From the NCBI GenBank assembly GCA_964596775.1, contig CAZQVN010000012.1, positions 1-64,000 of the forward strand: a stretch of 64,000 nucleotides of DNA, in the 5' to 3' direction. The translations under genes and the position numbers were made by a program. This document shows positions 34,967 to 44,020 of the stretch, in pieces. Position 1 is the stretch's first letter. Each line of letters opens with the position of its first letter. This DNA comes from CAZQVN01 sp964596775. Its GTDB lineage: Bacteria > Eisenbacteria > RBG-16-71-46 > JABDJR01 > JAWXBZ01. A model generated the notes under the pieces. It was given only the letters and a program-made list of their open reading frames with translations, ran no database searches and was not told the origin of the DNA.

Positions 34967-37141
34967 TTGAAAAGGACACCCTCCCGGCCCGCCTCGTCCT
35001 GGCCCGCCCTGCTGATTCCGGCAATGCTCGGCGCCATGATCGCGCTGGGAGGGCTCACCGTTGCCGGCCAGGGCCCCGTCTTCCGTAACGCCACGGGGAT
35101 CGAGATCCCCTGGGAAAACGCCACCCGCAACCTTTCGACCCCGCCCCCGCGCGGCTCGGCCGTTCCGCCGGCGCCCCTCTACCCGCATGTCCTCAAGGGG
35201 CTGGGGCTGAACAGCGACCCCGCCCGGGCCCGCTCCACGCAGTTGATCCTGCTCGGATTCCTGCTTCCGTTCTTCGCCGCCCTGGCCGGGCTCCGCTGGA
35301 AGGGGACCGGTGCGGCATGGAGCGCCGGCTGCCTGGTTCTTCTGACCGGTTCCTTCCATGTCCATGCCGCATGGTTCGTGCCCGCCGCATGGCAGGCGGC
35401 CTGCGTGCTCGCCCTCCTGGCCCTGGTGGCCGGCCGGAAGACCGGACCGGTGACCGCCGTCGGCGCCGGCGTTCTCCTCGGAATCTCCGGTCTCTGCGGC
35501 AGCCTCTGGGCCGTTCCGGCCGCGCTGGGACTGGCCGCGGCATTCCTCGTGGACCGGAGACCTGCCCTTTCAGGACTGCTCGCCGCGGGATTCCTCGTGT
35601 TCCTCGCCGGGCCGACACTCGCCCCGGGAGGTGGAGGACCGGGGCTCCCCGCCACCACGACCGGCATCGACGCCGCGCTGGGATTTCATTCCGGCGCCTC
35701 CGGCCTGGATTCACGCCGGATCGACGCTCCCGGCTGGCGGTGGCTGAGCCCCGCGGACATCCTGACCCGGATGACCAGGGAGTCGGGAGAACCCCCGGAC
35801 CCGCAGCGCGTCAACGCCGTCTTCGGCGCCTCCGCGCTGCGCTTCGTCGCCGCAAATCCCGTCGAGGCTCTCGGGCTCGTCGGGTGGAAACTGCTGCTGA
35901 TGCTCCAGGCCTACGACCCTCCGTCGCCGGAAAGCGTGCTGTTCCGCGCTTCCGCCACGGTGCCCTGGGCGAAATGGCTCCTCCCGGTTGCCGCGCTGGT
36001 TCTCGGGTTCGGGGTGGCCGGATTGATCTTCGGGAAGGACGGGCGGCGGCCCCTCCTCATTCTCGGCGCGTCCGTGCTGCTGGTCTCGGCCTTCGGCGTC
36101 GTCCGGTCCGGCGACCGGCTGGCGCTGCTCGCAGTGCTTGCCCTGCCGGCGGGGGCGGCGCTTGCCGTCCGGGACCGCCGGACGGTCGCCGCGGGCGTGG
36201 CGCTGACCGCACTGCTCGGCGCCTCGTGGTTCGTCCTTCCGGCGCGCTACGAGTCCCGGGCCGACGAGCACTATGCAATGGGAGTCGCCTTCGACCGCCT
36301 GAAGCGACCGGCGGAATCGATGGCGGAACTGGACCGGGCCGTGCGGCTCGATCCGCACCATGTCAGCGCCCGCGTGACCCTGGCCGCGGGGCTCGCCCGG
36401 GACGGCCTGCATGAACAGGCGGCGGAGGAGATCCAGCGGGCGCTCGAAGACGCGCCGGACCTGGTCCAGGGGTGGCGGTTCCTGGCCCGCATGCAGCAGG
36501 ATGCCGGGCGTCTCGAGGACGCGGCGCGGTCCTGGATGGAAGTGGGGCGCCTCGACCCCCGAAACGCCGAGGCCCGCAACAATCTCGGAACCGTGTACGC
36601 CGCGCTCGGAAAGTACGACGAAGCCGTGGACGCGCTCGAGGAGGCGCTGGTCCTCGATCCGACGTACCGGGAGGCCGGAATCAACCTCACGGAGATCCGC
36701 CGGCGCGGACCCGAGGGGCTTACCGGAGCGCGGCTGGAAACGCAGGGGCCAGGCAACGCAGTGCTGCAGATCCAGTCCGGCGTGGCCGAGGCCATGCAGA
36801 AGCTGCAGGCCGGCGATGCCGAGGGCGCGGCAGTGCGGATCCAGGAGTTGCGCGCCACTTACGGGGCCACACCCGACATCGACTTTGCCTCGGGCAACCT
36901 GGCGATGAACCGGGGCGAGTTCGAGCAGGCCATCGAACTGTACGAACGCAGCCGGACCCAGATATCCAACAATCCGGTACTGCTGTTGAACCTCGGGGCC
37001 GCCTACGCGCAGACGGGCAACCTGGAAAGAGCCGTGCCCCTCTGGGAAGAGGTGTTGCGCATCGATCCGTCCAGCGCGGTGGCCCGCCAGAACCTCGAGG
37101 CCGCCCGGGCTTCCGGGGCAGCGCCCTCTACGACCCCCTAG
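34967..37141 (+). CDS. Polytopic membrane protein with TPR repeats
   Basis: A 724-residue protein. Residues 15-435 contain about eight to ten hydrophobic helices and no recognised enzyme motif; residues about 435-715 are TPR repeats (for example AEARNNLGTVYAALGKYDEA). The architecture of helices plus TPR resembles glycosyltransferase-like TMTC proteins, but the N-terminal YDD-type motif is absent. The start is TTG at 34967, immediately after the upstream stop, so it depends on coupling. Its TAG stop shares the four bases CTAG (37138-37141) with the stop of the convergent gene. Likely works with the TPR-fused gene before it. Confidence 0.75.
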   Translation: MKRTPSRPASSWPALLIPAMLGAMIALGGLTVAGQGPVFRNATGIEIPWENATRNLSTPPPRGSAVPPAPLYPHVLKGLGLNSDPARARSTQLILLGFLLPFFAALAGLRWKGTGAAWSAGCLVLLTGSFHVHAAWFVPAAWQAACVLALLALVAGRKTGPVTAVGAGVLLGISGLCGSLWAVPAALGLAAAFLVDRRPALSGLLAAGFLVFLAGPTLAPGGGGPGLPATTTGIDAALGFHSGASGLDSRRIDAPGWRWLSPADILTRMTRESGEPPDPQRVNAVFGASALRFVAANPVEALGLVGWKLLLMLQAYDPPSPESVLFRASATVPWAKWLLPVAALVLGFGVAGLIFGKDGRRPLLILGASVLLVSAFGVVRSGDRLALLAVLALPAGAALAVRDRRTVAAGVALTALLGASWFVLPARYESRADEHYAMGVAFDRLKRPAESMAELDRAVRLDPHHVSARVTLAAGLARDGLHEQAAEEIQRALEDAPDLVQGWRFLARMQQDAGRLEDAARSWMEVGRLDPRNAEARNNLGTVYAALGKYDEAVDALEEALVLDPTYREAGINLTEIRRRGPEGLTGARLETQGPGNAVLQIQSGVAEAMQKLQAGDAEGAAVRIQELRATYGATPDIDFASGNLAMNRGEFEQAIELYERSRTQISNNPVLLLNLGAAYAQTGNLERAVPLWEEVLRIDPSSAVARQNLEAARASGAAPSTTP

Positions 37142-39057
37142 TCCGGACCGGCCTGTCCCGCGGCATTGAGCTCGCTCAATCGCGCACGGACCCGGTCCGC
37201 ATCCCCTGGATAACGCAGCGCGCGGTTCCAGGTCTCGCGCGCCTCGCGCCGGCGCCCCATCCGGAGGTGAATCTCCGCCAGCGTGTCGAGCGTAGCGGCA
37301 TCCGGCTGCAGCGCCACCGCCCGCTCGGCATGCGAGAGCGCTTCGTCGAGATCGCCGCCGGACAGCAGGAGGTACCAGGCCAGGCTGTTGTGCGCGTCGG
37401 CGTCCGCGGGGTTGAGCGCCGCCGCCCGGCGGAACGCGCGAACCGCGCCCGTCGTGTCGGCCACGCCGAGACGGGCCAGCCCCAGGTTGAACCAGGCCAG
37501 ATCGATCGTGGAGTCCCTGGCCACCGCCCGTTCCAGGAGCGCCACGGCCTCCCGGTGATTCCCGCTGTTCACTTCGAGCCCGCCCAGCGTGATCCACGCG
37601 CTGGAATAGGAGGAGTCGCTGGCGATGGCGGCCCGGAGGTCGCGGCGGGCCTCCTCCACTCTTCCGAGCGACATCCGGTAGCCGCCGAGATTCACCCATG
37701 CTTCGGTGTAGGTCGGATCCAGGGACACCGCCGTTTGCAGCGAGGCGATCGCCTCCTCGACCCTCCCCTGATCATGCAGATTCACGCCGAGATTGTAATG
37801 AGCCCGTCCGCTCCGCGGGGAAGACCGCACCGTGGCCCTGGCCAGGGTCGCGTCGTCCGCCCAGTCGCGGTTCCGGACCAGCGAGGTCGCGGTGCCGGCC
37901 ACTCCGAGCAGAGCCACCACGGCGACCGCCGCGCGGCGGTCCGCGGCTCCCGATCGTCCGGCCAGCGCCATTCCCGCGCCGGCCACGGCAAGGAGAAAGC
38001 CGGCCGACGGCAGGTACAGCAGGCGCTCCGCCATGACCGTGCCGATCCGGATCACGAAGTTGGACACGGGGAACAGGGTGAGGCCGAACAGGCCGAGGCC
38101 GACGGCCATGGCCGACGCCGGGCCGCGGGGTTCCGCTCCCTCCCGTCGCGCGGCGCGGAATGCCCCGACGAAGGCAACGGCCAGCCCGAGGACGCACGCC
38201 GTGCCGAACCAGGCCCACGCGTCGCCCGGCGCGGCGGCGTCGATCTGGGGCCACGAATAGTCCGCCGACAGCCGCCACGGAAAGACGAGCAGCACGACGT
38301 AGCGCCCGAACACCGACAGCGCCGTCCACAGGGCGGACAGGAACGGGAGCGTGGCGATCACGTTGTCCATCCGGTAGAGAATCATCCCCTTCGGGTTCGT
38401 GAACGCCCCGAGGACGGCGTACCGGGCGGCCAGGTAACCGACCAGGACGGCGGCGTAGAGGGCGTACGCCCGGAGGTCGATGCGGCGCCGCCGGAGCAGG
38501 TCGCGCAGCAGCAGCGCGGCCGGCAGCACCACGGCGATCTCCTTGGCCAGCAGACCGGCCGCGAACACCGTCGCCGCCGCGGTGCGGCGCCTGTCGTGAA
38601 GGAGCCATGCGGCGAGAAAACCGGCCGCCGCCAGGAGCTCGGCGCGCCCGACAAGGTTGGCCACCGCCTCGGTGTGAACCGGGTGCACGGCGAACAGGAG
38701 CGCGGCGGCCAGCGCACCCGCCGGGGAGAGAAACTCCAGGGCACAGAGAAACAGGAGGATCGACACGAGCGCGTGGAGCAGCACGTTGACGACGTGCCAG
38801 GCCAGGGGTTCCAGGGAGGCAACCCGGTGGTTGAGGGCGAAGGAGAACACGGTCAGCGGCCGGTAGAGTCCGCCGGTGAGCCGCCCGCCCCAGTAGGGAG
38901 TCGTCCAGACCTCGGACATCCGCGCCGGATCCGTCACCCGCGGGTTGGCGACGATGATCTGCGCGTCGTCGTACACGAATCCGCCCGGCAGGCTCGTCGC
39001 GTACGCCGCGCACGCCGCGGCCAGAACGAGCAGCAGGGGGAGGATCCGGGAGCGCAT
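37138..39057 (-). CDS. TMTC-like GT-C membrane glycosyltransferase with TPR repeats
   Basis: A 639-residue protein. The N-terminal half has about ten to eleven helices with the GT-C-type acidic pair in FVYDDAQ (D30-D31) and the family segments YRPLTVFSFALNHRV and VMAERLLYLPSAGF. The C-terminal half (about 420-630) is TPR repeats. This is the layout of TMTC O-mannosyltransferases, which use a lipid-linked sugar to modify exported proteins. In bacteria the acceptor is generally unknown. It lies next to two phosphatase-superfamily lipoproteins and three secreted proteins, which could be substrates, but that is speculation. The ATG at 39057 begins a clear membrane-targeting sequence. Confidence 0.85.
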   Translation of the reverse strand: MRSRILPLLLVLAAACAAYATSLPGGFVYDDAQIIVANPRVTDPARMSEVWTTPYWGGRLTGGLYRPLTVFSFALNHRVASLEPLAWHVVNVLLHALVSILLFLCALEFLSPAGALAAALLFAVHPVHTEAVANLVGRAELLAAAGFLAAWLLHDRRRTAAATVFAAGLLAKEIAVVLPAALLLRDLLRRRRIDLRAYALYAAVLVGYLAARYAVLGAFTNPKGMILYRMDNVIATLPFLSALWTALSVFGRYVVLLVFPWRLSADYSWPQIDAAAPGDAWAWFGTACVLGLAVAFVGAFRAARREGAEPRGPASAMAVGLGLFGLTLFPVSNFVIRIGTVMAERLLYLPSAGFLLAVAGAGMALAGRSGAADRRAAVAVVALLGVAGTATSLVRNRDWADDATLARATVRSSPRSGRAHYNLGVNLHDQGRVEEAIASLQTAVSLDPTYTEAWVNLGGYRMSLGRVEEARRDLRAAIASDSSYSSAWITLGGLEVNSGNHREAVALLERAVARDSTIDLAWFNLGLARLGVADTTGAVRAFRRAAALNPADADAHNSLAWYLLLSGGDLDEALSHAERAVALQPDAATLDTLAEIHLRMGRRREARETWNRALRYPGDADRVRARLSELNAAGQAGPD

Positions 39058-39112
39058 GTCAGGCGATCGCGGGATGGAGTGGGGAGAGTTTCCGGGAGCG
39101 CATTTCAGGGAA

Positions 39113-40684
39113 TCACTTGATGTAGGGAACGGCTTCGAGCTGGCGTTTTTCCTCGGGTGACAGGGTCCGCTCCGGCCGGTCGGTCAGGATCGTCGTGCCG
39201 TCGGAGTAGCAGGGCGGCCGCTTCTTCAGCGTTTCCGCGCCGAACACCGCGGTCAGCACCCGGCCGTCCATGTCCTGCGGCACGCACTCGCCCATCGTGT
39301 AGAGGATCGTCGGGGCCACGTCGACGAGCGAGGCGCCCGCCAGTTCGCCGCGATTGATCCCCGGGCCCTTGATGATGAAGATCCCGTTCGGGCGGTGGTA
39401 GCCCGAATAGGACGTGGAATGGAGGTCGGTGACCGTGTCCAGGTCCTTCGCGGGGTCGCCGGGTCCGATGTAGCACTCGGGCGCCTCGATCATCACGAGG
39501 TCGGGGGCCTTTTCGACCATCCGCCCGGAGTAGAGTTCCTCACGGCGCACGACCCGCTCGACCGGTTTCTTTCCCGTCAGCGGATCGACGATGGCGGTGG
39601 CCTGCTCCACGAACATGGAGCGGAACGTGTCGTACTCGGGCGACATCGGCCAGGTCGTTCCGAGCCGGTAACGGAAGATCCCGTTCGTGATGAAGACGTC
39701 CGGCACCTTGTGATTGCGCACGTAGTCGTTGAGCGACGACCGTCCGAACCAGTTCAATGCGTTCACCTCGCGGTAGATCGGCCCGAAACCGTGGTCGGAA
39801 ATGACGATCACCACGGCGTCCTCGGGCAGCAGGGCGAGGATTTCGCCGAGGCGCTTGTCCATCCCCTTCCAGAACTCGTGAATCGCCTCGCCGAAGTCCT
39901 TTCCGAGCTGCTCCGTGTAGTAGGGATGCTGCGGATCCATCATCCCCCAGAAGAAGTGCTGGATGCGGTCGGTGGCGGTGAACACGGTCCAGGTGAAATC
40001 GTCGTTCCGCGTGCGCAGCCAGTCGCCGGTCACGCGGGCCACGTCGTCCCGCGACTTGACGATCGTGGCCAGCATCGCCGCCTCGGCGTCCCGGATGAGC
40101 GCCTCCCCCATCCGGTCGAGCGCGTAGTCCCCGAGGGAGGCCTGCAACTCCTTCGGATACGTGTAGGACAGGTTCGGGGCGTCGGGAAAGGGAAACCCGG
40201 ACACCATGACCCCGTTCACCGGGTCGGGGGGCCACGTCATCGGAACATTGAGAATGCCGACGGTCCGCCCCGCGTCGGACAGGAGTTTCCAGACCGGAAC
40301 CGCGCGGCGGCTTTCCGACGTGTACAGGAGCGACTTTCCCGGCTGGTCGGGATCGGGGCGCTCGAAGTCGAAGATGCCGTGCTTGCCGGGATTCACGCCG
40401 GTGGCCGCCGAGGTCCACGCCACCGGGGAGAGGATCGGGTGCACGGAGTGGAGTTCGCCGTAGACGCCGCCGTCCATCAGGCTCTTCAGGTTCGGCAGCT
40501 CCCCCGCCGCGAGCCAGGGATCGAGGAGATCGAACGTGGCTCCGTCCAGCCCGATCACGAACACCTTCGGGCCCGTCGGCTTCCGGCCGCAGGAGAGCGC
40601 GGACAGCGCGAGGACGAGGGCCAGGGCGATGAAGGAGCGCATCAGCGGGACGCGGGCGCCGGGGGCGGATTTCGATACGGGCAC
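39113..40684 (-). CDS. Alkaline phosphatase-superfamily lipoprotein (copy 2)
   Basis: About 523 residues. Lipoprotein signal (FIALALVLALSALSC) followed by one type I phosphodiesterase/nucleotide pyrophosphatase domain. Metal and nucleophile residues are visible: LDGATFD (Asp and Thr) near the start, ISDHGFG (Asp, His) in the middle and HSTSYSGYH near the end. The substrate, a phosphodiester or phosphoethanolamine-type group, cannot be told. GTG at 40684 was chosen over the GTG at 40693 because GGAG lies eight bases before it. Its stop is followed by a conserved C-terminal tail VPYIK, like LPYMH in the paralogue upstream, 12 bases away. The two genes are a tandem duplication. Confidence 0.88.
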   Translation of the reverse strand: MPVSKSAPGARVPLMRSFIALALVLALSALSCGRKPTGPKVFVIGLDGATFDLLDPWLAAGELPNLKSLMDGGVYGELHSVHPILSPVAWTSAATGVNPGKHGIFDFERPDPDQPGKSLLYTSESRRAVPVWKLLSDAGRTVGILNVPMTWPPDPVNGVMVSGFPFPDAPNLSYTYPKELQASLGDYALDRMGEALIRDAEAAMLATIVKSRDDVARVTGDWLRTRNDDFTWTVFTATDRIQHFFWGMMDPQHPYYTEQLGKDFGEAIHEFWKGMDKRLGEILALLPEDAVVIVISDHGFGPIYREVNALNWFGRSSLNDYVRNHKVPDVFITNGIFRYRLGTTWPMSPEYDTFRSMFVEQATAIVDPLTGKKPVERVVRREELYSGRMVEKAPDLVMIEAPECYIGPGDPAKDLDTVTDLHSTSYSGYHRPNGIFIIKGPGINRGELAGASLVDVAPTILYTMGECVPQDMDGRVLTAVFGAETLKKRPPCYSDGTTILTDRPERTLSPEEKRQLEAVPYIK

Positions 40685-40696
40685 GTGTGTCACTCC

Positions 40697-42232
40697 TCAG
40701 TGCATGTAGGGCAGGCTGCCGACCTTCTGGTCCAGGGTGTCGGCGGCGGAATTGTCCTTCACGTCCTTCCGCTCCGAACGCACCGGGTTCTTCCTGACGT
40801 AGTCGGGCTGGAACAGCGCGGTCAGCACCCGGCCGTCGCAGTAGTTCGGAACGGGCTGTCCGAGCAGGTACAGGATCGTCGGGGTAATGTCCAGCAGCGT
40901 GGCGCCCGAGTCAAGGCGGCCGCGCACGAACGGTCCGCCGGTGGCGATCAGGATTCCTTCCATCTCGTGATGGCCGGAAAACGTGTAGGACGGCGTGCCC
41001 CACGGTTCGCGATAACCGCGGTCGTTGGAAATGTACACCTCCGGCGACGGGGTCATCACGATGTCCGGCCCCTTGTCCGCATAGCGGCCGATGTAGGCCT
41101 CCTCGCGGCGGTACGTGGCACGGGCCGGACCGAGCCCCGTCTCGGGGTCCCGCGTGCGCTTCAGCCGGTCGAGGACGTCGTTGCGGACCGCTTCGTAGTC
41201 GCTCTTCGAAACGACGCCATTCGGCTCGCGCCCTTCCACGTTCAGGTACAGCAGGGAACCGTTCGTTTCGAACGAATACGTGCAGCTCAGCGGCGGTTCG
41301 CCGGCGCCCGGGTTCCGCAGGAACGACTGCATCCGGAACTCGCGGTGCACGCCTCCGAACCCGTGATCGGAGAGGACGACGATCGGCAGGTCCGCCCCCT
41401 TCCGGCGCCGGGCCGTTTCGAGGATCGTGCCGAGGTGCCCGTCCAGTTCCACCCACAGATCGTGGATGGCGGTGCCGTAGCGGGACGCCTTCTCCTCGTC
41501 GTACTTCGGCCACTGCGGGTCCATGTACTGCCAGAAGAAGTGCTGGATCCGGTCCGTGGAGGTGAACACGACCCAGGCCATGTCCCACTCCTCGGTGTCC
41601 AGCAGCCGGTTCACGTTTTCCGCGCGGCTCCGCATCGTGGCCATGATGTCCTCGAGCAGGCGGTCCTCGGTGCCGTCCTCGATCGACAGGTCCATCCTGT
41701 CGATCCGGTAGCCGGTCAGTTGCGCCTCGAGTTCGGGCGGGTAGGTGTAACCGGTGATGCCGGTGTGGGGCATCCCGGAGATCATGAACCCGTTCACCGC
41801 ATCGGGCGGGTCCGAAGCCGGCACGTTGATCACGCCGACCTTGATCTTCGCGTCGGAGAGCAGCTGCCAGATGGCCGGAACACGCCGGCTCCGCGAGGTT
41901 TCGTTGACGAACGTCATCTCGTTGGGGAGGCGTTTCAGGAAGTCGAAGATGCCGTGCTTGCCCGGATTGACGCCGGTGACCGCCGAGGTCCAGGCCGGCG
42001 GCGAAAGAAAGGGGACGACGGAGGTCAGGTCGCCGGAGACGCCGGAATCCACCAGCGACTTGAGATGCGGCAGGTCCCCGGCCTCCATCCACGGGCGCAG
42101 GAGCTTCCAGGTGGCGCCGTCCAGGCCGATGACGAGGGCGCTACCGGCTCCGGGATGTTTCTTTCCGCAGGCGGGCGCGATGAGAACCAGGCCGAAGACG
42201 ACCAGGGTTCGGATGAGGGACCCGATGGACAT
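40697..42232 (-). CDS. Alkaline phosphatase-superfamily lipoprotein (copy 1)
   Basis: A 511-residue paralogue of the next gene. Lipoprotein signal (LVVFGLVLIAPAC) and one phosphodiesterase/pyrophosphatase domain. LDGATWK gives the metal Asp and nucleophilic Thr, WTSAVTGVNPGKHGIFDF and LSDHGFGG follow, and FSGHHEMEG supplies the last His ligands. It acts outside the cytoplasm, probably at the outer membrane. Substrate unknown. Both copies lie beside a TMTC-like glycosyltransferase, which suggests work on surface glycans or modified proteins. The start codon at 42232 is ATG, with no strong ribosome site. Confidence 0.88.
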   Translation of the reverse strand: MSIGSLIRTLVVFGLVLIAPACGKKHPGAGSALVIGLDGATWKLLRPWMEAGDLPHLKSLVDSGVSGDLTSVVPFLSPPAWTSAVTGVNPGKHGIFDFLKRLPNEMTFVNETSRSRRVPAIWQLLSDAKIKVGVINVPASDPPDAVNGFMISGMPHTGITGYTYPPELEAQLTGYRIDRMDLSIEDGTEDRLLEDIMATMRSRAENVNRLLDTEEWDMAWVVFTSTDRIQHFFWQYMDPQWPKYDEEKASRYGTAIHDLWVELDGHLGTILETARRRKGADLPIVVLSDHGFGGVHREFRMQSFLRNPGAGEPPLSCTYSFETNGSLLYLNVEGREPNGVVSKSDYEAVRNDVLDRLKRTRDPETGLGPARATYRREEAYIGRYADKGPDIVMTPSPEVYISNDRGYREPWGTPSYTFSGHHEMEGILIATGGPFVRGRLDSGATLLDITPTILYLLGQPVPNYCDGRVLTALFQPDYVRKNPVRSERKDVKDNSAADTLDQKVGSLPYMH

Positions 42233-42287
42233 CCGCGGAGGCCGCCGCCCCTGGGGACGGGCGCGCCGTGGCGCCTCTTCGGGTCGC

Positions 42288-43007
42288 CTAATTGCCGTTC
42301 GGATTCGACTTCACTCCGCTCCAGGTCGTTTCCTGCACGGGACGGGCCTGGCCGCAGGGGTTGTACCCGTCTTCGGATGCTCCCTCGGAAAACGTGACGA
42401 ACCCGAGATGGGGGCGCGGGAATATCGGGGCTCCCGCACCGGCCACGAGCGTCTCGCGGGCGGCGCAATCGGCCACCTTGGCCGCGTTGTCCACCGGCCG
42501 GGGAATGACCTCGAATTTGTCCGCGGTGTAGGCGGTGATGTAGAAATAGCCGGCCACCCCGGTGACTCCCGTACCGACCCCTCCGGGCTCCGAACGCTGG
42601 CAGTTGTTTTCCGCGTCCCAGGTGATCTGGTTGCTTCCGCCGGGATTGGGCCAGCCGCCGAAGGGAAACTGGAGGGCCCCGCAGAGGGACCACTCGATGA
42701 CGTCCACCCCGAGCCTCCGGGCACCGTTGTAATCGATGCCGCACTGGAGACCGGCCAGCCCGATCGACGGGTTCGCGTCCGTGACCACGAGATAGGCGTA
42801 GTAGGGCTCGTTCAGCTTCCCCTTCGTGACCATGTCCTGGCAGGCCGGCCTGGCCTTGTTGCTCGAGCACTTGTTCCCGCCGACCGATCCGACCGGCACG
42901 ATGTGTATCATGATCTTGGCGTATTCGTTCTCGTCGGCCCGGACCGGTCCGGCCGCCAGGACGACGGCGAGGGCGGTCAGCGCCAGAAACTGCGCGGGAT
43001 GCTTCAA
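42288..43007 (-). CDS. Secreted Cys-containing protein with C-terminal PV-TWS-K motif (paralogue 1)
   Basis: A 239-residue exported protein: signal peptide about 1-24 (FLALTALAVVLAAGPVRA core). The mature part shares a whole-length pattern with the gene at 43197: AKIMIHI, YAYLVVTDA, a long EPGG-x-GTG-VAGYFY segment and RPVDNAAKVADC. It has many Cys, perhaps disulfides. The end is RPVQETTWSGVKSNPNGN. I do not recognise a known domain. TTG at 43007 was chosen because GGAG (43014-43017) lies six bases before it; the longer frame to 43070 has no signal-like start. It lies downstream of its paralogue on the same strand. Confidence 0.8.
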   Translation of the reverse strand: MKHPAQFLALTALAVVLAAGPVRADENEYAKIMIHIVPVGSVGGNKCSSNKARPACQDMVTKGKLNEPYYAYLVVTDANPSIGLAGLQCGIDYNGARRLGVDVIEWSLCGALQFPFGGWPNPGGSNQITWDAENNCQRSEPGGVGTGVTGVAGYFYITAYTADKFEVIPRPVDNAAKVADCAARETLVAGAGAPIFPRPHLGFVTFSEGASEDGYNPCGQARPVQETTWSGVKSNPNGN

Positions 43008-43013
43008 GACGGA

Positions 43014-43017
43014 CTCC
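43014..43017 (-). promoter_or_regulatory. Shine-Dalgarno site that decides the TTG start at 43007
   Basis: GGAG six bases before TTG at 43007, directly upstream of the signal peptide of the secreted protein. Confidence 0.55.
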
Positions 43018-43142
43018 GTGAGGTCAGAGGGAACTCGACCGGGACCAGACCCCGGCACGGGCGGATACAATTATAGAGGATCGATGGACCGTTGTCGTCA
43101 CCCGCGAGGACCGAACCGGGTTCCCGCGCGGAGGCGGGAACT

Positions 43143-43178
43143 AAAAAAAAAAGGGTGGCGCCGAAGCACCACCCTTTT
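43143..43178. terminator. Strong intrinsic terminator after the secreted gene at 43197
   Basis: A perfect 10-bp stem (AAAAGGGTGG at 43149-43158 with CCACCCTTTT at 43169-43178) and 10-base loop. On the - strand it is followed by at least six Ts (10 in all). It separates the two paralogous secreted genes into different transcripts. Confidence 0.92.
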
Positions 43179-43196
43179 CTTTACGCTCAGGAAAGC

Positions 43197-43868
43197 TTAG
43201 TTCGAGTACGAACCCTTGATGTTCGACCAGGTCGTATTCTGAACCGGGGTCACGAGACCGCAGGGATTGTAGCCCGAGCCGGCGCCCGTTCCCCAGCACG
43301 CGCGGCCGTAGTGCGACGGCGTGCCGGTGATGATGTCTTCCACCGCGTTGCAGTTGGCCACCTTGCCGGCGTTGTCGACCGGACGGGGTCCGGCGCTCAG
43401 GCAATCGGGCGTGTAGGCACCGTTGTAGAAGTATCCGGCCACGGCCACGACGCCGGTACCGGCTCCGCCGGGCTCGGTGACCTGGCAGCCGTTCCAGGTG
43501 ATCAGGTTACCGGAGCCGTTCTGTCCCCAGGCCGGGCCGGGGGAGATGAACTCCAGGGTGGCGCAGAGCGTCCACGCGAACTGTGCCAGACCGTTGCCCT
43601 TGGCAAGACCAAGCTGGCAGCCGGACACGCCTTCGGCGGCGCTGCCGTCCGTGACGAGCACATAGGTGTAGTAGGTGTTGGGCGGATAGAGTCCGCCCTG
43701 GGTGACGATGGCGTTACACGCCTTGAGGCCGGCGCCACAGGCGTTCTTCGTGGTCTTGGGGCCGATGTGGATCGCGATCTTGGCGTTGGCGTTACCGGCT
43801 GCGAACGACTCCGAAGAGAACGCGAGCAGCGCGACGCCGGCGAGCAGTGCGGTGGCAAAACGCTTCAT
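43197..43868 (-). CDS. Secreted Cys-containing protein with C-terminal PV-TWS-K motif (paralogue 2)
   Basis: A 223-residue exported protein with a signal peptide about 1-23 (ATALLAGVALLAFSSESFA). It matches the protein at 42288 in order: AKIAIHI, YTYVLVTDG, WTLCATLEF, EPGG-x-GTG-VAGYFY, RPVDNAGKVANC and the end TPVQNTTWSNIKGSYSN. Several Cys are in equivalent positions. No catalytic motif is visible. The ATG at 43868 is preceded by GGAGG at good spacing, and the open frame to 43949 is not signal-like. A strong terminator follows. It may be a structural or adhesive surface protein. Confidence 0.85.
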   Translation of the reverse strand: MKRFATALLAGVALLAFSSESFAAGNANAKIAIHIGPKTTKNACGAGLKACNAIVTQGGLYPPNTYYTYVLVTDGSAAEGVSGCQLGLAKGNGLAQFAWTLCATLEFISPGPAWGQNGSGNLITWNGCQVTEPGGAGTGVVAVAGYFYNGAYTPDCLSAGPRPVDNAGKVANCNAVEDIITGTPSHYGRACWGTGAGSGYNPCGLVTPVQNTTWSNIKGSYSN

Positions 43869-43945
43869 GAGAGAGGGCCTCCTTTGCGATGTTGCAACTA
43901 CTAGGGATGAGGTGTGCGGCCTCCTGGATCTGCCTGCTTCATTCG

Positions 43946-44001
43946 TCACCCTTGCGGGTGAACCGGAGGAGCCCCGCCCCCAGGCACGGGGCGGGGCCTC
44001 C
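43946..44001 (-). terminator. Two stacked hairpins downstream of the EF-hand secreted gene
   Basis: Hairpin one pairs GGAGG and CCCCGCCCC (43965-43980, with a 2-base bulge) with GGGGCGGGGCCTCC (43988-44001). Hairpin two is TCACCC-TTGC-GGGTGA (43946-43961). No T tract follows on the - strand, so an mRNA-stabilising or attenuating role is as likely as termination. Confidence 0.4.
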
Positions 44002-44020
44002 GTATCACTATCGAACCAGA

